From Plasmodium brasilianum (taxonomy: Eukaryota > Apicomplexa > Aconoidasida > Haemosporida > Plasmodiidae): a DNA stretch of 64,000 nucleotides. The position numbers and the translations under genes were made by a program. Shown piece after piece: positions 44,690 through 55,189 of this stretch. The stretch spans positions 776,501-840,500 of the forward strand of contig NC_090118.1 of NCBI RefSeq assembly GCF_023973825.1, in the 5' to 3' direction. The number at the start of each line of letters is the position of its first letter. The first letter of the stretch is position 1. A model generated the notes under the pieces. That model saw nothing but the letters and a program-made list of their open reading frames with translations. It was not told where the DNA came from and searched no databases.

Positions 44690-45976
44690 ATGTGTAATGC
44701 ATTTGAAAAGGTAAATGTGTTAATTGTGGGTTGCGGTGGTTTAGGTAATGAAGTGATAAAAAATTTAATATACATGAACATAAAAAATATGTCTATCATT
44801 GATTATGACACAATTGAAGTAAGTAATTTACATAGACAACTATTCTTCACAAATAAAGATATAGGTGAATATAAAGTGGATGTAATAAGTAAGAGAATAA
44901 ATGAAAAATATAAAGATATTTTCATACATAGCTATAAGAAAAACATTGAATTTTTTGATGCCCCTTTTTTTGAAAAATTCGATTTTATTATTGGCTGTTT
45001 AGATAATATAAGCAGTAGGTTGTATATTAATAATTTAATTTTTAATTTAAAAAAAAAAGAAATTATTTACATAGATGGAGGTGTAGAAGGATTTAAGGGT
45101 AGTATAAAAATCGTCAACACGAGAAATAATTTTGCATGTCTGCAGTGCACTGTCGAAAATTACGCAAACGTGAATACTACTGCTATGGCTACTATTACTA
45201 CTGCTATTAATAGTAATAACAGTAATAATAGTAATAGTTATAGTTACAGTAGTAATAATATTAAGGATACCTTTCCAGTCTGTTCTATTATTAATAAACC
45301 CAAAACACCCGAAGATTGTATTTTATATGTAATGAATATTTCCTTTGAAAAAATTAAAAAGGAGAAATTTGATGTCAATAATGAAAACCATATAATATGG
45401 GTGTTTGAAGAGGCAAAGAAAAGGGCACGTCACTTTCACATTGATGATGTTTCCTATTCCTTAACGGAACAGGTAGTAAGAAATTCGATTCCAACGATTG
45501 TCAGTACGATTATGGTAATAGCTTCACTGATAACAAGTAAGCTGTACTACTTTGTTCTGATGAGTGAGATGGGGAGCTCTAACAGTTTGGGAAGCATTCA
45601 CAGTTACACACATAATTATAGTGATATTCTTTACGTAGGAGATAGGGGCTTCTATTTATACTATTACAAAATTTACAAAAATCCGCATTGTGTCATGTGC
45701 AATAAAAAACGGGTATATTTTACTTTTAAGAAAACTGATACTTTAAATAAACTGGTCCAACTGATTAGAGAAAAATATAATTCTGATAAAATTAACATTT
45801 CTTCTGATTCATCCATATTATTCTTAACATCAAAATATATTAGTGGAAAAACTTATGAACAAAAATTAAATAGCACCTTTCAACAATTAATAGATAAAGG
45901 GGAGATAACACAAAGGGGATGCTTGAATATTCAAACGGAAAAATTTAATTTTCTTTTGTTTCTTGACTTTAAGTAA
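44690..45976 (+). CDS. UBA3: NEDD8-activating enzyme E1 catalytic subunit (UBA3-like)
   Basis: It adenylates the ubiquitin-like modifier NEDD8 (Rub1), transfers it to its own Cys and hands it to UBC12, driving cullin neddylation; the usual partner is APPBP1/ULA1. 428 aa from the ATG at 44690. ATP-binding fold VLIVGCGGLGNEVIKNL (about residue 10), IDYDTIEVSNLHRQ with the catalytic Asp, IDGGVEGFKGSIK, and zinc pairs CLQC (about 150) and CVMC (about 334). Catalytic Cys is in FPVCSIINKPKTPEDCILY (about residue 197), and NHIIWVFEEAKKRARHFHID matches the UBA3 segment HIQWIFQKSLERASQYNI, which separates it from UBA2 and MoeB-type enzymes. A Ser/Asn-rich insert (45190-45255) precedes the catalytic Cys. 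The C-terminal ubiquitin-fold domain is present. Upstream exons may exist (44322-44499). Confidence 0.9.
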   Translation: MCNAFEKVNVLIVGCGGLGNEVIKNLIYMNIKNMSIIDYDTIEVSNLHRQLFFTNKDIGEYKVDVISKRINEKYKDIFIHSYKKNIEFFDAPFFEKFDFIIGCLDNISSRLYINNLIFNLKKKEIIYIDGGVEGFKGSIKIVNTRNNFACLQCTVENYANVNTTAMATITTAINSNNSNNSNSYSYSSNNIKDTFPVCSIINKPKTPEDCILYVMNISFEKIKKEKFDVNNENHIIWVFEEAKKRARHFHIDDVSYSLTEQVVRNSIPTIVSTIMVIASLITSKLYYFVLMSEMGSSNSLGSIHSYTHNYSDILYVGDRGFYLYYYKIYKNPHCVMCNKKRVYFTFKKTDTLNKLVQLIREKYNSDKINISSDSSILFLTSKYISGKTYEQKLNSTFQQLIDKGEITQRGCLNIQTEKFNFLLFLDFK

Positions 45977-46228
45977 AAAATGCGCAGTTCGCGTTTGACA
46001 TATACCGTTCAGATTTATTCGAATGGAAGGGCTTGCATTTTTGGCTTCCTTTTGCATCTTTTTGTTTTTTTTTGCTTCCGTTTTTGCTTTTTTTTTTTTT
46101 TTGTTTTTTTACATTTCATATGTGGACACGAATATGTCTACTTCACCGAAAGGACAAGAGGATAATCGAATTGCGCCATCTCACTCAAAGTTCTGTATCG
46201 GTTACGTGCACATACGAAAATTTTATGG

Positions 46229-46615
46229 TTATATGCTGAACTTAGAAACAAGCTCAGGCTCGGTACACTCCATGTAGGTCCCTACCAGCTGCTTCATGGT
46301 GTTCAAATGGAAAAAGTAAGGTGAACGTAGAAATATGCACATATGTATATATATACATACGTACGTACATTCATACGTACGTACATTCATATGTACATAA
46401 CATTTGGCATTTTTTCACCGTGTGAACTTCCTCCTTTTCGTTGTACGAGGAATTGTTCACGATGCGCACACTCTGCAAGATATATGTACAATGTTCAGCA
46501 AAACGTTATGACTTGTTCATATTTTTTTTTTTTTTTTTTTTTTCTAGCTATTTTGGCTAACTCGACCTTTTTTTATATTTTTAGTTTCTTCACCATTTTT
46601 ATGAAGCCTCAACAT
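46229..46615 (-). CDS. candidate hidden three-exon gene (56 aa)
   Basis: Exons on the minus strand: 46615-46562 (MLRLHKNGEETKNIKKGR), 46472-46419 (SVRIVNNSSYNEKEEVHT, after TTGCAG) and 46291-46229 (QLVGTYMECTEPELVSKFSI then TAA). All junctions are phase 0, each exon 18-21 codons, with donors CGA|GTTAGC and ACG|GTGAAA. The second exon has another possible frame, but only this one joins the third exon without shift. The reading is protein-like, and the last exon is strikingly so. It lies between UBA3 and MnmE, antisense to both. No family recognised; possibly a small beta-barrel protein. A plus-strand frame over the same DNA (46023-46277) is judged the shadow. Confidence 0.38.
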
Positions 46616-46842
46616 ATGTAATGACAACAAAGCACCAAGGTGTAAAAACGAGTAAATGTACTAAATATTTGGAATACTACCAAATTGTAATAAATTGAAA
46701 AAAAAAAATTAATAAAAAAAAAAAATATAATAGATAATGTTATGTTAAAAAAGGTTATTTCTATTTCTATTTCTATTTCTATTCCTATTTCTATTTCTTT
46801 TTGTATTATTTTTTTTTTTTTTCCTTAGAAAATACATAATTC

Positions 46843-49242
46843 ATGAATAGAATTTTTTACCTTCTCATAAAATATATTACTTTGTCATACTTTTTTTTTC
46901 ATAATTGCAAAAGTGAAAAGAAAAAAAACAATAACATCAACAACAATAACAGTAACAATGCTTTTTTTTACTTTCCAGTGAAAGGCTTTTACAATTATAA
47001 AAGAAGAACTCTTTTGACAAAAAAAGGGGAAGGAACGGGTATAAAGAGGGAAAACAATTTTGTTTTAATATATAATAAGAATAGCAAAAGCAATGACAAA
47101 GATCGAATAGAAACTTTTCCTTTATTTTATAGTAATACCGCACAGTGCGTAGAGGAGAAAAAAGTAAGAAGAAGCTTCTTGTATTTCACGGCCAATGTGT
47201 GTAAAGATGAGAATGACGTAAGTGATGACGAGTTAAAAAGAGAGTACATAGATAAACTCCTGGACGACAAAGAAACAATATATGCTCTTAGCTCAGGTAG
47301 GACATTAAGCGCAATAGCTGTAATAAGAATTTCGGGTTCATTGAGTAAAATAATTTTAGAAATATTATTACACAAAAATTCGAAGAATAGCCCCTTATAT
47401 TTTGTAAAAAATGTGGAAGAAGACAAATTGGACTGCGCAGTGTATGATGGCACAAATCGGGAAAATAAAATAAATATAAAAAATAAAGTAAATATAAAAA
47501 ATAAAGTATATATAAAAAAAAAGAGTGAATATAACTTAAAGGAAATTATAAAATTAAAGAGAAACTTAGAAGTGCGAAAAATGTACTGTGCACAACTGTA
47601 CAACAATGACAATCACATAATTGATCAAATCATGTTCAGCTATTTTAAGGGACCGAGTTCATACACAGGCGAGGATGTAGTAGAGATTTACTGCCATGGG
47701 AATCCCTTAATAATTAAGGAAATTCTGAACGAGATAGAAAATTTAAACGAGTTATTTTACAATATCGTGCGTGATGAAAGAGACCACTACTACTCTTACG
47801 AAGGTACTGAAGGATGTTACTACAGAAGTGATAGAAATAACAAGATACATGACCAACAGAGTGAGTTGTATGATAATTTACACGATTTTAATGATTTCAT
47901 AAAAATAAGGGAAAGCAAAAAAGGTGAATTTACTCGAAGAGCATTTGAAAACAACAAAATGGATTTCTTACAAGTAGAAGGACTGAGTGAACTATTATTT
48001 TGTACACAAGGAGTACAAAAAAGAATAGCTCTAAATTATTTAACTGGATATGCAAAGAAGGTTTACGTAAAATTAAGAAGAAATATAAAGGAGTTGTTAG
48101 TTTACACACAATTCAAAATAGATTTTGAGGAAGAGCATATATGTTTAGAAAAAGAAAAAAAGGATATAAGTAAGTTTATTAATGAAAAAGTTAATGATGT
48201 TATAATAAATATTAAAAGCATTTTAAACAAAGATAACGTTGAAGATTTAAGTACAAAATCTGTGGACATCTTACTATTCGGAAATGTTAATGCAGGGAAG
48301 AGTACCTTAATGAACTTTATTTGCAATAATAATATATCTATAGTTACAAACATAAAAGGGACAACCATAGACATTGTACAAAAGAATGTTAAGATATCTG
48401 AAAACTACTATAATTTTTGTGATTCAGCTGGTGTTGTTATAAAAAAAAGAAAAAAGGGAGAAACAGATGATCAACATAAAAGTACCAAAGGACGCATGAC
48501 CAGTAATAAGCACAAAATATTAGAACGAATTGGCATTAAAAAAACGATCAGCTATTTAAAAAAATGTGCATGTGCATTTATTTTGCTCAATATAAATAAC
48601 TATTCAGAAGAATTAAAAAATGCCATTTCAATTTTAAATAAAAATTTTGGTCATATAGTGTACATAAATGGAGAAAGAACAATTCCATATTTTTTTCTAT
48701 GCATAAATAAATGTGATTTGAAAAATTCTGACCTGTTCAGGACAATAAGAAGGGATGTAAAGAGGACACTCATCACATGCTTACACAAATATATTTTAAA
48801 AAAATTTCATAAACAAATTTTTTTCATTTCGTCCAAAAAGGGGGTGAATGTGGACAAATTGCTATACTGTTTAAACAAAACACTGATGAAGAGAAGGGCT
48901 GAGATAACTTTTGGTGCGGGAAGGGAACAAAAAAAAAAAAAAAAAGAACAGAGGGGTAAGGAAAAAGATAAGGACGAAGATGAAGATAAAGGTGAAGGAA
49001 ATAATAATATAGACACAAACAAAAGCGAGCCTGCCTTCTTGCCCTTTGAAAGACATAAAATTTATTTACAAAAGGCACTGAACCATTTGCTCTTTATAAA
49101 AAAGAGTAAAAGGTTCCTTACATTTGATATCATAGCGGAAGAAATCAAGCTAGCCGTCCACTCGTTGAATCATATTATTGGAAAATTCAAAAGTGAGCAA
49201 ATTCTAAACGAAATTCTTGAGAGTTTTTGCATTGGAAAATAG
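46843..49242 (+). CDS. tRNA modification GTPase MnmE (TrmE), organellar
   Basis: With MnmG (GidA), MnmE installs the 5-carboxymethylaminomethyl group on U34 of certain tRNAs. 799 aa, against about 450 in bacteria, because of a leader and Lys/Asn-rich inserts. The N-terminus MNRIFYLLIKYITLSYFFF is hydrophobic and followed by an Asn run, consistent with import into the apicoplast or mitochondrion. The tetrahydrofolate-binding N-domain carries YALSSGRTLSAIAVIRISGS, SYTGEDVVEIYCHGNPLI and GEFTRRAFENNKMDFLQVEG. The GTPase domain is inserted in the helical domain: G1 GNVNAGKST (about residue 480), G2 KGTT, G3 DSAG (about 527), G4 NKCD (about 622). The C-terminus is FCIGK, the invariant C-x-GK motif with the catalytic Cys. 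No intron is needed. Confidence 0.93.
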   Translation: MNRIFYLLIKYITLSYFFFHNCKSEKKKNNNINNNNSNNAFFYFPVKGFYNYKRRTLLTKKGEGTGIKRENNFVLIYNKNSKSNDKDRIETFPLFYSNTAQCVEEKKVRRSFLYFTANVCKDENDVSDDELKREYIDKLLDDKETIYALSSGRTLSAIAVIRISGSLSKIILEILLHKNSKNSPLYFVKNVEEDKLDCAVYDGTNRENKINIKNKVNIKNKVYIKKKSEYNLKEIIKLKRNLEVRKMYCAQLYNNDNHIIDQIMFSYFKGPSSYTGEDVVEIYCHGNPLIIKEILNEIENLNELFYNIVRDERDHYYSYEGTEGCYYRSDRNNKIHDQQSELYDNLHDFNDFIKIRESKKGEFTRRAFENNKMDFLQVEGLSELLFCTQGVQKRIALNYLTGYAKKVYVKLRRNIKELLVYTQFKIDFEEEHICLEKEKKDISKFINEKVNDVIINIKSILNKDNVEDLSTKSVDILLFGNVNAGKSTLMNFICNNNISIVTNIKGTTIDIVQKNVKISENYYNFCDSAGVVIKKRKKGETDDQHKSTKGRMTSNKHKILERIGIKKTISYLKKCACAFILLNINNYSEELKNAISILNKNFGHIVYINGERTIPYFFLCINKCDLKNSDLFRTIRRDVKRTLITCLHKYILKKFHKQIFFISSKKGVNVDKLLYCLNKTLMKRRAEITFGAGREQKKKKKEQRGKEKDKDEDEDKGEGNNNIDTNKSEPAFLPFERHKIYLQKALNHLLFIKKSKRFLTFDIIAEEIKLAVHSLNHIIGKFKSEQILNEILESFCIGK

Positions 49243-49403
49243 GTAGAGCGCGGGGCCAGGGGCCGGTCCCTATGCACAGCCATCAGTATGTGAGCAAGAT
49301 ACATATGTAGGTATATACATACATATATACATACATATATACATACATATATACATACATACATATATGCATACATACATATATGCATACATACATATAT
49401 GCA

Positions 49404-49436
<33 letters not shown>

Positions 49437-49846
49437 TTACATGCGCGCGATTGCATGCTATTGATTCACCAAAAACCAGCGTTTACAAAAACATAAAAAA
49501 AAAAAAAAAAAAAATTTGTCAGAAAAAGGAAAAAATGGAAAAAAGAGCAGAGCAAACATTTTGTAAATAGCTCCACAAGTGATATATGTATTCACGAATG
49601 GGAAAAAAAACAAATTATGTATGGCAAAGAGGAAAAAAGCAAAAATGTTTCATGTACTGCATATGCGCGTTCATATGATACGCAAAACATAAAACACGCT
49701 CGGAAGGCATATTGCGCAAACAGTACACACAGATGTGTGCACATATACGTTGTACGTACGTATATACATATAAAACACCCATACAATAATTATATATATA
49801 TGTGCATAGATGTATATATAAACCCACTTCTTTTCATATGTACACG
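49243..49846. other. convergent intergenic region
   Basis: Separates MnmE (+) and the KEQ-repeat gene (-). It contains a TATG/CATA tract (49305-49430) and poly(A). No coding segment is supported. Confidence 0.55.
49305..49432. repeat. CATATATGCATA / ATACATAC tetranucleotide tract
   Basis: Repeated ATACATACATATATGC and ATACATACATATATAC units. Confidence 0.88.
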
Positions 49847-52567
49847 TCAAAAGAAACTGCCGTTCCGCATTTTCTGAAATGCCAATTTCAACTTGTCTAC
49901 GTAGTAATAGTAAAAGTAATATTTATAAGAGTAAAACAAATAGACATCAACTATGAATAATTTTATTTTCTCTCCAAAGGAATAACAGCTTAAATCATTT
50001 GGGTCACTCTCATTATTTGAACTGCTATTCAATTTTATTTCTGGGTCGCGCTTACTTAATAATGATGTGTTGTCAATTTTCCTGAACATATTCATAAAAT
50101 AAAAATAAGAGAATTTTCCAATTGTTTCTTTAAAGTTTTGAATTTTATAAACAGGGAAAATATAAAAACACTCACTTTTTACATTTGTCGGCAAAAACAT
50201 TGAACATTTTAACTTGTCAGTTAAGTTGTAATGCACCTCGGATACTTTATCTTTTTTTTTTGACGAAGGAGCTGGAGAAGAACTTACTGATAAAGTATTT
50301 TCCGTTGACGTATTTGCGGCATTTGAGGCATTTCCCAATGAAGACTTTCCTAAATTGGTGTCTTCTTTTTGTTCTTTTTGTTCTTTTTGTTCTTTTTGTT
50401 CTTTTTGTTCTTTTTGTTCTTTTTGTTCTTTTTGTTCTTTTTGTTCTTTTTGTTCTTTTTGCTCTTTTTGCTCTTTTTGTTCTTTTTGTTCTTTTTGTTC
50501 TTTTTGTTCTTTTTGCTCTTTTTGTTCTTTTTGTTCTTTTTGTTCTTTTTGTTCTTTTTGCTCTTTTTGTTCTTTTTGTTCTTTTTGTTCTTTTTGTTCT
50601 TTTTGCTCTTTTTGTTCTTTTTGTTCTTTTTGTTCTTTTTGTTCTTTTTGCTCTTTTTGCTCTTTTTGCTCTTTTTCTTTTTCATCTTCTTCATTCTCTC
50701 CCTCTACGTCTTCCTCCTTTTTGTGTTCCTCATAAATTCCGTCATTAGCTACCCCCTCGTATACCAATTTTTCCTCTTCACTAATTTTCCTCCCATTTTC
50801 CTGTTGACCTTCACAAACGATAATATCGTTCGTAATACATGAGGGGGGATTACTCTTCTTTTCAAATAGTTCTAATACGTGCTTTATTTCTTTTTCTATG
50901 TTAGTATTGTACGTGGAAAGAGTATCATCACTAATACCAGTATTACTTGCCTGCTTCCGATTTTCCAAATCCTTTTCATCGCTCTCTATTCTCTTTGTGT
51001 CTTCAACTCTAACATTTTCTTCATTTTTGTGTTGCGTCATTGGAAATTCTACTTCTGTATGATATGTCTTTCGTATAGAATCTTCGTTAACCTCCTTTAT
51101 ATCACAACTAATTGTGCTCAGTTGTCTTTTATTTAGATCAAGCTTCTTCTTCTTCACTGCTGCGGTACTGTTTCCATCACCACCACTACCCATACCACCG
51201 CCATTCACGTTATACCCCTTTTCTCTATCCATGGTATCCCCCAAATCATCGTAATAGTTCATCCACTTGGGTGCCAAGGCCATTTTGAAAATTTTCCAAA
51301 AATTTCCTGCGAGTTGATGTTGGAATTGTTGGTCCGAAAAAATGGAAGAGAAAAAGTACTTCGTTAGCTCTTTTGTATTATTATTCTGCAAAGTATTGTA
51401 AAGTACGTTTTGAATAAATAAAATAGAATGTTCTCTCATTTCATCATTCTTAAACAATTCTTTATATATTACATTTCTTACATGTTGAGTTACACTAACT
51501 GAGCTAAACAAGTTGTTCAACCATTGTTTAGATGTACTTATAGCGACAGGTAAATGAATGGCTTCATATAATAAACGATAAACACCTTTCTGAACTTCTT
51601 TATTATTACATATATAAAAAGACAAATCATAAAACGTTTCTCTTAGTTTACTTTTTACTTTTTCTGTTTCTAAAATATCTGTAACAATAGTACTCATATC
51701 TGATTGTGAACTTTTTAATATATCTAAAAAAAATGATGCTGTAGCTATTTTATTTTTTTCATTCTCTAATATACTTATTAACAGATTGTTTATAATATCA
51801 TTCATTTTGTATTGCACAGTAGGTGATGTCCTTATTTCTTCAAAAGCTTTTTCAATTGTTGTTACAATATATTTATTAATCTTATCTTCACAAAAGAGAA
51901 CATAAAATGAACAAAGACCTATTATCAGCATTATTATCACGGAGTTAATTAAAAAAAGACATTTAAAATAATTTGTGTCCTGTTCATATTTTTGTAAAAC
52001 TCGCAATATTTCATCAATTTTGGACTCTTCAGTCTGTTTTTTGTGGGGCATGTTTCCTCCCTCTTCCCCACCACTGCCATTGCTACTACTATCGCTAGTA
52101 CTGGCACTGTTACTTCTATTATCACTTCCCTTACCACTACTCACTAACCTTTTCTGCCCAGGAACGGCAACCTCTTTACCCTTTTTTTCTTCATCAATTT
52201 TATAACATCCTACCGCTGGACAATTATAGCTAAGCGCTTTTTTTATCATTCTCTTTGTGCAATAATGCAACGATCCATTGCTTATGTTGTTACTAACATG
52301 ATAGACACTAAAACATCCATCAGAATCTTCTAAATATGAAGCATATGTTATGTTGTCCTTTCTCTTTAACGCATCCTTTTTTATATGCAGTAACTTCTTT
52401 TCTTTTTTTATGGTCTCTGATGATAAATCTTTCCAGAGCACTGGGTATTCAACATTCCCTTTTTTTTCCTTACTTGTACATGTGTACCTTTTAAAATATT
52501 TCCATCTTATCAACTTTATTTGAATCAGCAGTTTCGCTGTCACACCTACAATAGGAGTTAATGCCAT
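49847..52567 (-). CDS. unrecognised membrane protein with a KEQ tripeptide repeat
   Basis: 906 aa from an ATG at 52567 (AAAATGG context; N-terminus MALTPIVGVTAKLLIQIKLI). In order: basic N-terminal region with CTSKEKKGN, a Cys-containing segment (HYCTKRMIKKALSYNCPAVG), a Ser/Gly/Asn-rich linker, one clear membrane helix (CLFLINSVIIMLIIGLCSFYVLF, DNA about 51970-51900), a helical conserved-looking region of about 200 residues with repeated I/L/V patterns, an acidic region, a repeat of about 33 KEQ triplets (DNA 50369-50672), and a C-terminal domain with MFLPTNVKSECFYIFPVYKI and a Tyr-rich stretch. The part after the membrane helix may face the cytosol or a lumen; the direction is not clear. 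I do not recognise a family. The frame remains open upstream of the ATG through a 9-bp array (52590-52720) but has no earlier Met, so the start could be further upstream only through another exon. Confidence 0.8.
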   Translation of the reverse strand: MALTPIVGVTAKLLIQIKLIRWKYFKRYTCTSKEKKGNVEYPVLWKDLSSETIKKEKKLLHIKKDALKRKDNITYASYLEDSDGCFSVYHVSNNISNGSLHYCTKRMIKKALSYNCPAVGCYKIDEEKKGKEVAVPGQKRLVSSGKGSDNRSNSASTSDSSSNGSGGEEGGNMPHKKQTEESKIDEILRVLQKYEQDTNYFKCLFLINSVIIMLIIGLCSFYVLFCEDKINKYIVTTIEKAFEEIRTSPTVQYKMNDIINNLLISILENEKNKIATASFFLDILKSSQSDMSTIVTDILETEKVKSKLRETFYDLSFYICNNKEVQKGVYRLLYEAIHLPVAISTSKQWLNNLFSSVSVTQHVRNVIYKELFKNDEMREHSILFIQNVLYNTLQNNNTKELTKYFFSSIFSDQQFQHQLAGNFWKIFKMALAPKWMNYYDDLGDTMDREKGYNVNGGGMGSGGDGNSTAAVKKKKLDLNKRQLSTISCDIKEVNEDSIRKTYHTEVEFPMTQHKNEENVRVEDTKRIESDEKDLENRKQASNTGISDDTLSTYNTNIEKEIKHVLELFEKKSNPPSCITNDIIVCEGQQENGRKISEEEKLVYEGVANDGIYEEHKKEEDVEGENEEDEKEKEQKEQKEQKEQKEQKEQKEQKEQKEQKEQKEQKEQKEQKEQKEQKEQKEQKEQKEQKEQKEQKEQKEQKEQKEQKEQKEQKEQKEQKEQKEQKEQKEQKEQKEDTNLGKSSLGNASNAANTSTENTLSVSSSPAPSSKKKDKVSEVHYNLTDKLKCSMFLPTNVKSECFYIFPVYKIQNFKETIGKFSYFYFMNMFRKIDNTSLLSKRDPEIKLNSSSNNESDPNDLSCYSFGEKIKLFIVDVYLFYSYKYYFYYYYVDKLKLAFQKMRNGSFF
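50369..50672. repeat. 9-bp in-frame array GTTCTTTTT (Lys-Glu-Gln repeat)
   Basis: About 33 copies; GCTCTTTTT variants recur every 4-5 units. On the minus strand it encodes (KEQ)n. Because the period is 9 and no unit contains a stop in most frames, at least five of the six frames stay open across it. Confidence 0.95.
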
Positions 52568-52589
52568 TTTTAGGCGCACCTGTTGTTTT

Positions 52590-52722
52590 TCGGGTTTTGT
52601 TCTTCCACTTCTTCCACTTCTTCCACTTCTTCCACTTCTTCCACTTCTTCCACTTCTTCCACTTCTTCCACTTCTTCCACTTCTTCCACTTCTTCCACTT
52701 CTTCTAGTTCTTCTAGTTCTTC
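52590..52722. repeat. 9-bp array TTCCACTTC
   Basis: About 14 copies, directly upstream (23 bp) of the preferred start of the KEQ-repeat gene. Translated on the minus strand it would give Ser-Gly-Arg repeats. Confidence 0.93.
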
Positions 52723-53309
52723 CACTTCTAGTTCCTTTTGCTACTTTTTTGCTGTTACTGCTATACCTTCTATTTTTTTTTATTTCTTTATTTTTTGGCT
52801 TCTTTCTAATTTTTCCTGTATGCGCGCGGGCTTGTCTGCGTGTACTCGGAGGAATGGACTGCAATACATAAGCGCTGTATTAGCTATGTATACTGCTCAT
52901 CCCGCATATGTTGTACATGCTATGTAGATAAGGTACACCTCTACACCGTGCGCATATATACTACCTATACAGGAGTATATACATGTAACGAGTGCTATGC
53001 ATAAAGTGCTCCGTTAACTCTCCTCCTTTGCTCCACTTTTGAAAAGCTCGTTTTCCACCTTGTCTATATTCCGTTTCCACTTCATATTAGGCCAAAAACG
53101 TGCAAATATTTAATTATTCACTAGTTAATTTATTTGTATATTTATTTTGCTATTTATTTTACTATTTATTTTATGGTTTATTTATTTTTATTTTTTCTGC
53201 CTTTTCTCCTCTGCTCTTTTTATACTTTACCCTTCTTGCGTTCATTTAGTCATATCAGTGCATTTTAACATATCACACTAATGCAAAAAAAAAAAAAAAA
53301 AAAAAAAAA

Positions 53310-53435
53310 GAAAGCGAAAGCGGAAGCGAAAATGAAAATGAAAATGAAAATAAAAATGAAAATAAAAATGAAAATAAAAATAAAAATGAAAATAAAAATG
53401 AAAATAAAAATGAAAATAAAAATAAATATGAAAAA
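53310..53435. repeat. AAAATGAAAATAA hexamer-type repeat
   Basis: AAAATG/AAAATA 6-bp units (GAAAATGAAAATAAAAATG...) for about 125 bp. Both frames across it are repeat artefacts. Confidence 0.88.
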
Positions 53436-54234
53436 GTACACAAAAACGAAACAGATATGTATATATATAAATAAACAAAAAAAAAGGCAAGCAGACCCCT
53501 TTGTGTGCCCTGCCTTTATATGTGTGTACTGACTGACAATGTGCGTTAAGGCAGTTGCATTTTATTGAAAATAATTTATCGCATCATACGTTAAAGAAAT
53601 ACAAATACAAAAATACATATACGTTATTTAATGAGTCGTACAAAAATTTGTGTTTATGCCATTAATACATAGGTACTTCCTTCCATACATGTATATAAGC
53701 AATTACATATATATAATGCGCGTTTTAATAGGCTCACTCGTACATAAATGCATACATTAATACATATATAATGGCATTCGCAAGTATATAATGATATGCA
53801 TACGTATATACTAACGTACAAATATATGTATATATTCGTTCTATACTCATGAGCAGATTAAAAAATAAATGCTCTTCCAACCAGTGTTCAACTTAAGTCG
53901 AGTCAGTTTCTCATTTCGATCGGTTGTACGGAATATATATGACATATATATATAATACCTATGGATGGTCAAATGTATTCATATATATATATGTATATAT
54001 ATATGTATATATATGCATGCAAATAAGTTTACATAATCATTTACGTATGACTCATGAAAAAGCCAATGTATGACTCCTAACATGATTATTACTCTTTTAA
54101 TCTTAGCAATAAAAAAAAAAAAAAAAAAAAAAAAAAATTTATAAGCTGCTATTATATACAATCTTTTCATAACGATTTTTAAATGTAAAAAAAAAAAAAA
54201 AGAAACAGTAAATAAAGCAAAACTAAGCAATATA

Positions 54235-54378
54235 GAGTAAAAGCAAAATGGAGCATGCCAAAGCAAAAGCAAAATAAAGCATGCCAAAGCAAAAGCAAAA
54301 TAAAGCATGCCAAAGTAAAAGCAAAATAATGCAAGATAAAATAAAAGCAAAATAATGCAAGATAAAGTAAAAGCAAAA
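54235..54378. repeat. AAAGCAAAATAAAGCATGCC minisatellite
   Basis: About 6-7 copies of a 16-29-bp composite unit around GCAAAATAAAGCATGCCAAA, then GCAAAATAATGCAAGATAAA. Confidence 0.88.
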
Positions 54379-54484
54379 TAAATATAAAATAATAAAATAA
54401 ACCTCTTAAAAAATGTCAACATGCTAAAAAAGGAAGAAAGCATATAACATTAAAAAAAAATAAACAAATGAAAAAAGTAAAAGA

Positions 54485-54521
<37 letters not shown>

Positions 54522-55158
54522 ACAAGCATTCATTAATATGAGTAAAATATCTTCATTACAAAAAGTATGATTTTATTTTTTTTTTTTTTTTTTGCTTTTT
54601 TTGTTTGTTAATTTGACGTTACATCTACAAAAATAAAATGAAGCTTTTTTCTGCAACTGTTACAGCATATACATATGTATATAAATATATATATATATAT
54701 ATACATATGTATATAAATATATATATATATATATAAATACGTACATATACTATTGTTTATATAAGCATACTTATTTATTATTTATGTTAAGAGTGTAAGC
54801 TAAAAGTGTAAAGCGACATTTTGTTAAGAGAGTAGAAAAATGAGCAGGGTGTGTACAATTAGTATAAAGTATAATACTCTATACTACTATACTACGTATG
54901 CATATACGTACATATATATAGACTTTTTGTATTTTAAGTATTTATAGTGTATAGTAATAAACTTAAGTTTTACTATTCTCCGTGCTTATTTTTTTTTTTT
55001 GAAAAAATTTTCCTTTTCCTTTTATATAATCCCCACTCAATATATTTATAGATCCATATATCTATATATATATTTTTGTGCAACTCTGGTGTACATTTTT
55101 TTCTGTGTTCATTGTACATCCTTCTCATCTACAACTACTTTCGCGGCTTACGGGTTTG

Positions 55159-55189
<31 letters not shown>

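Noticed and set aside
46023..46277. 84-codon plus-strand frame with a hydrophobic start
   Set aside because: The hydrophobic part is a T-rich tract and the rest is antisense to the better-supported terminal exon at 46229-46291.
47127..48374. Minus-strand frames of 90-161 codons
   Set aside because: Antisense shadows inside the MnmE coding sequence.
50185..50842. Several long frames (Cys-Ser-Phe, Leu-Phe-Val and Lys-Ser-Lys repeats) over the KEQ array
   Set aside because: Shadow frames of a 9-bp repeat; the minus-strand KEQ frame is continuous with non-repetitive protein on both sides.
53018..53260. Minus-strand MNARR exon joined to KWKRNIDKVENELFKSG as a micro-gene
   Set aside because: Only about 26 residues result and the splice sites are weak; mentioned in the region entry only.
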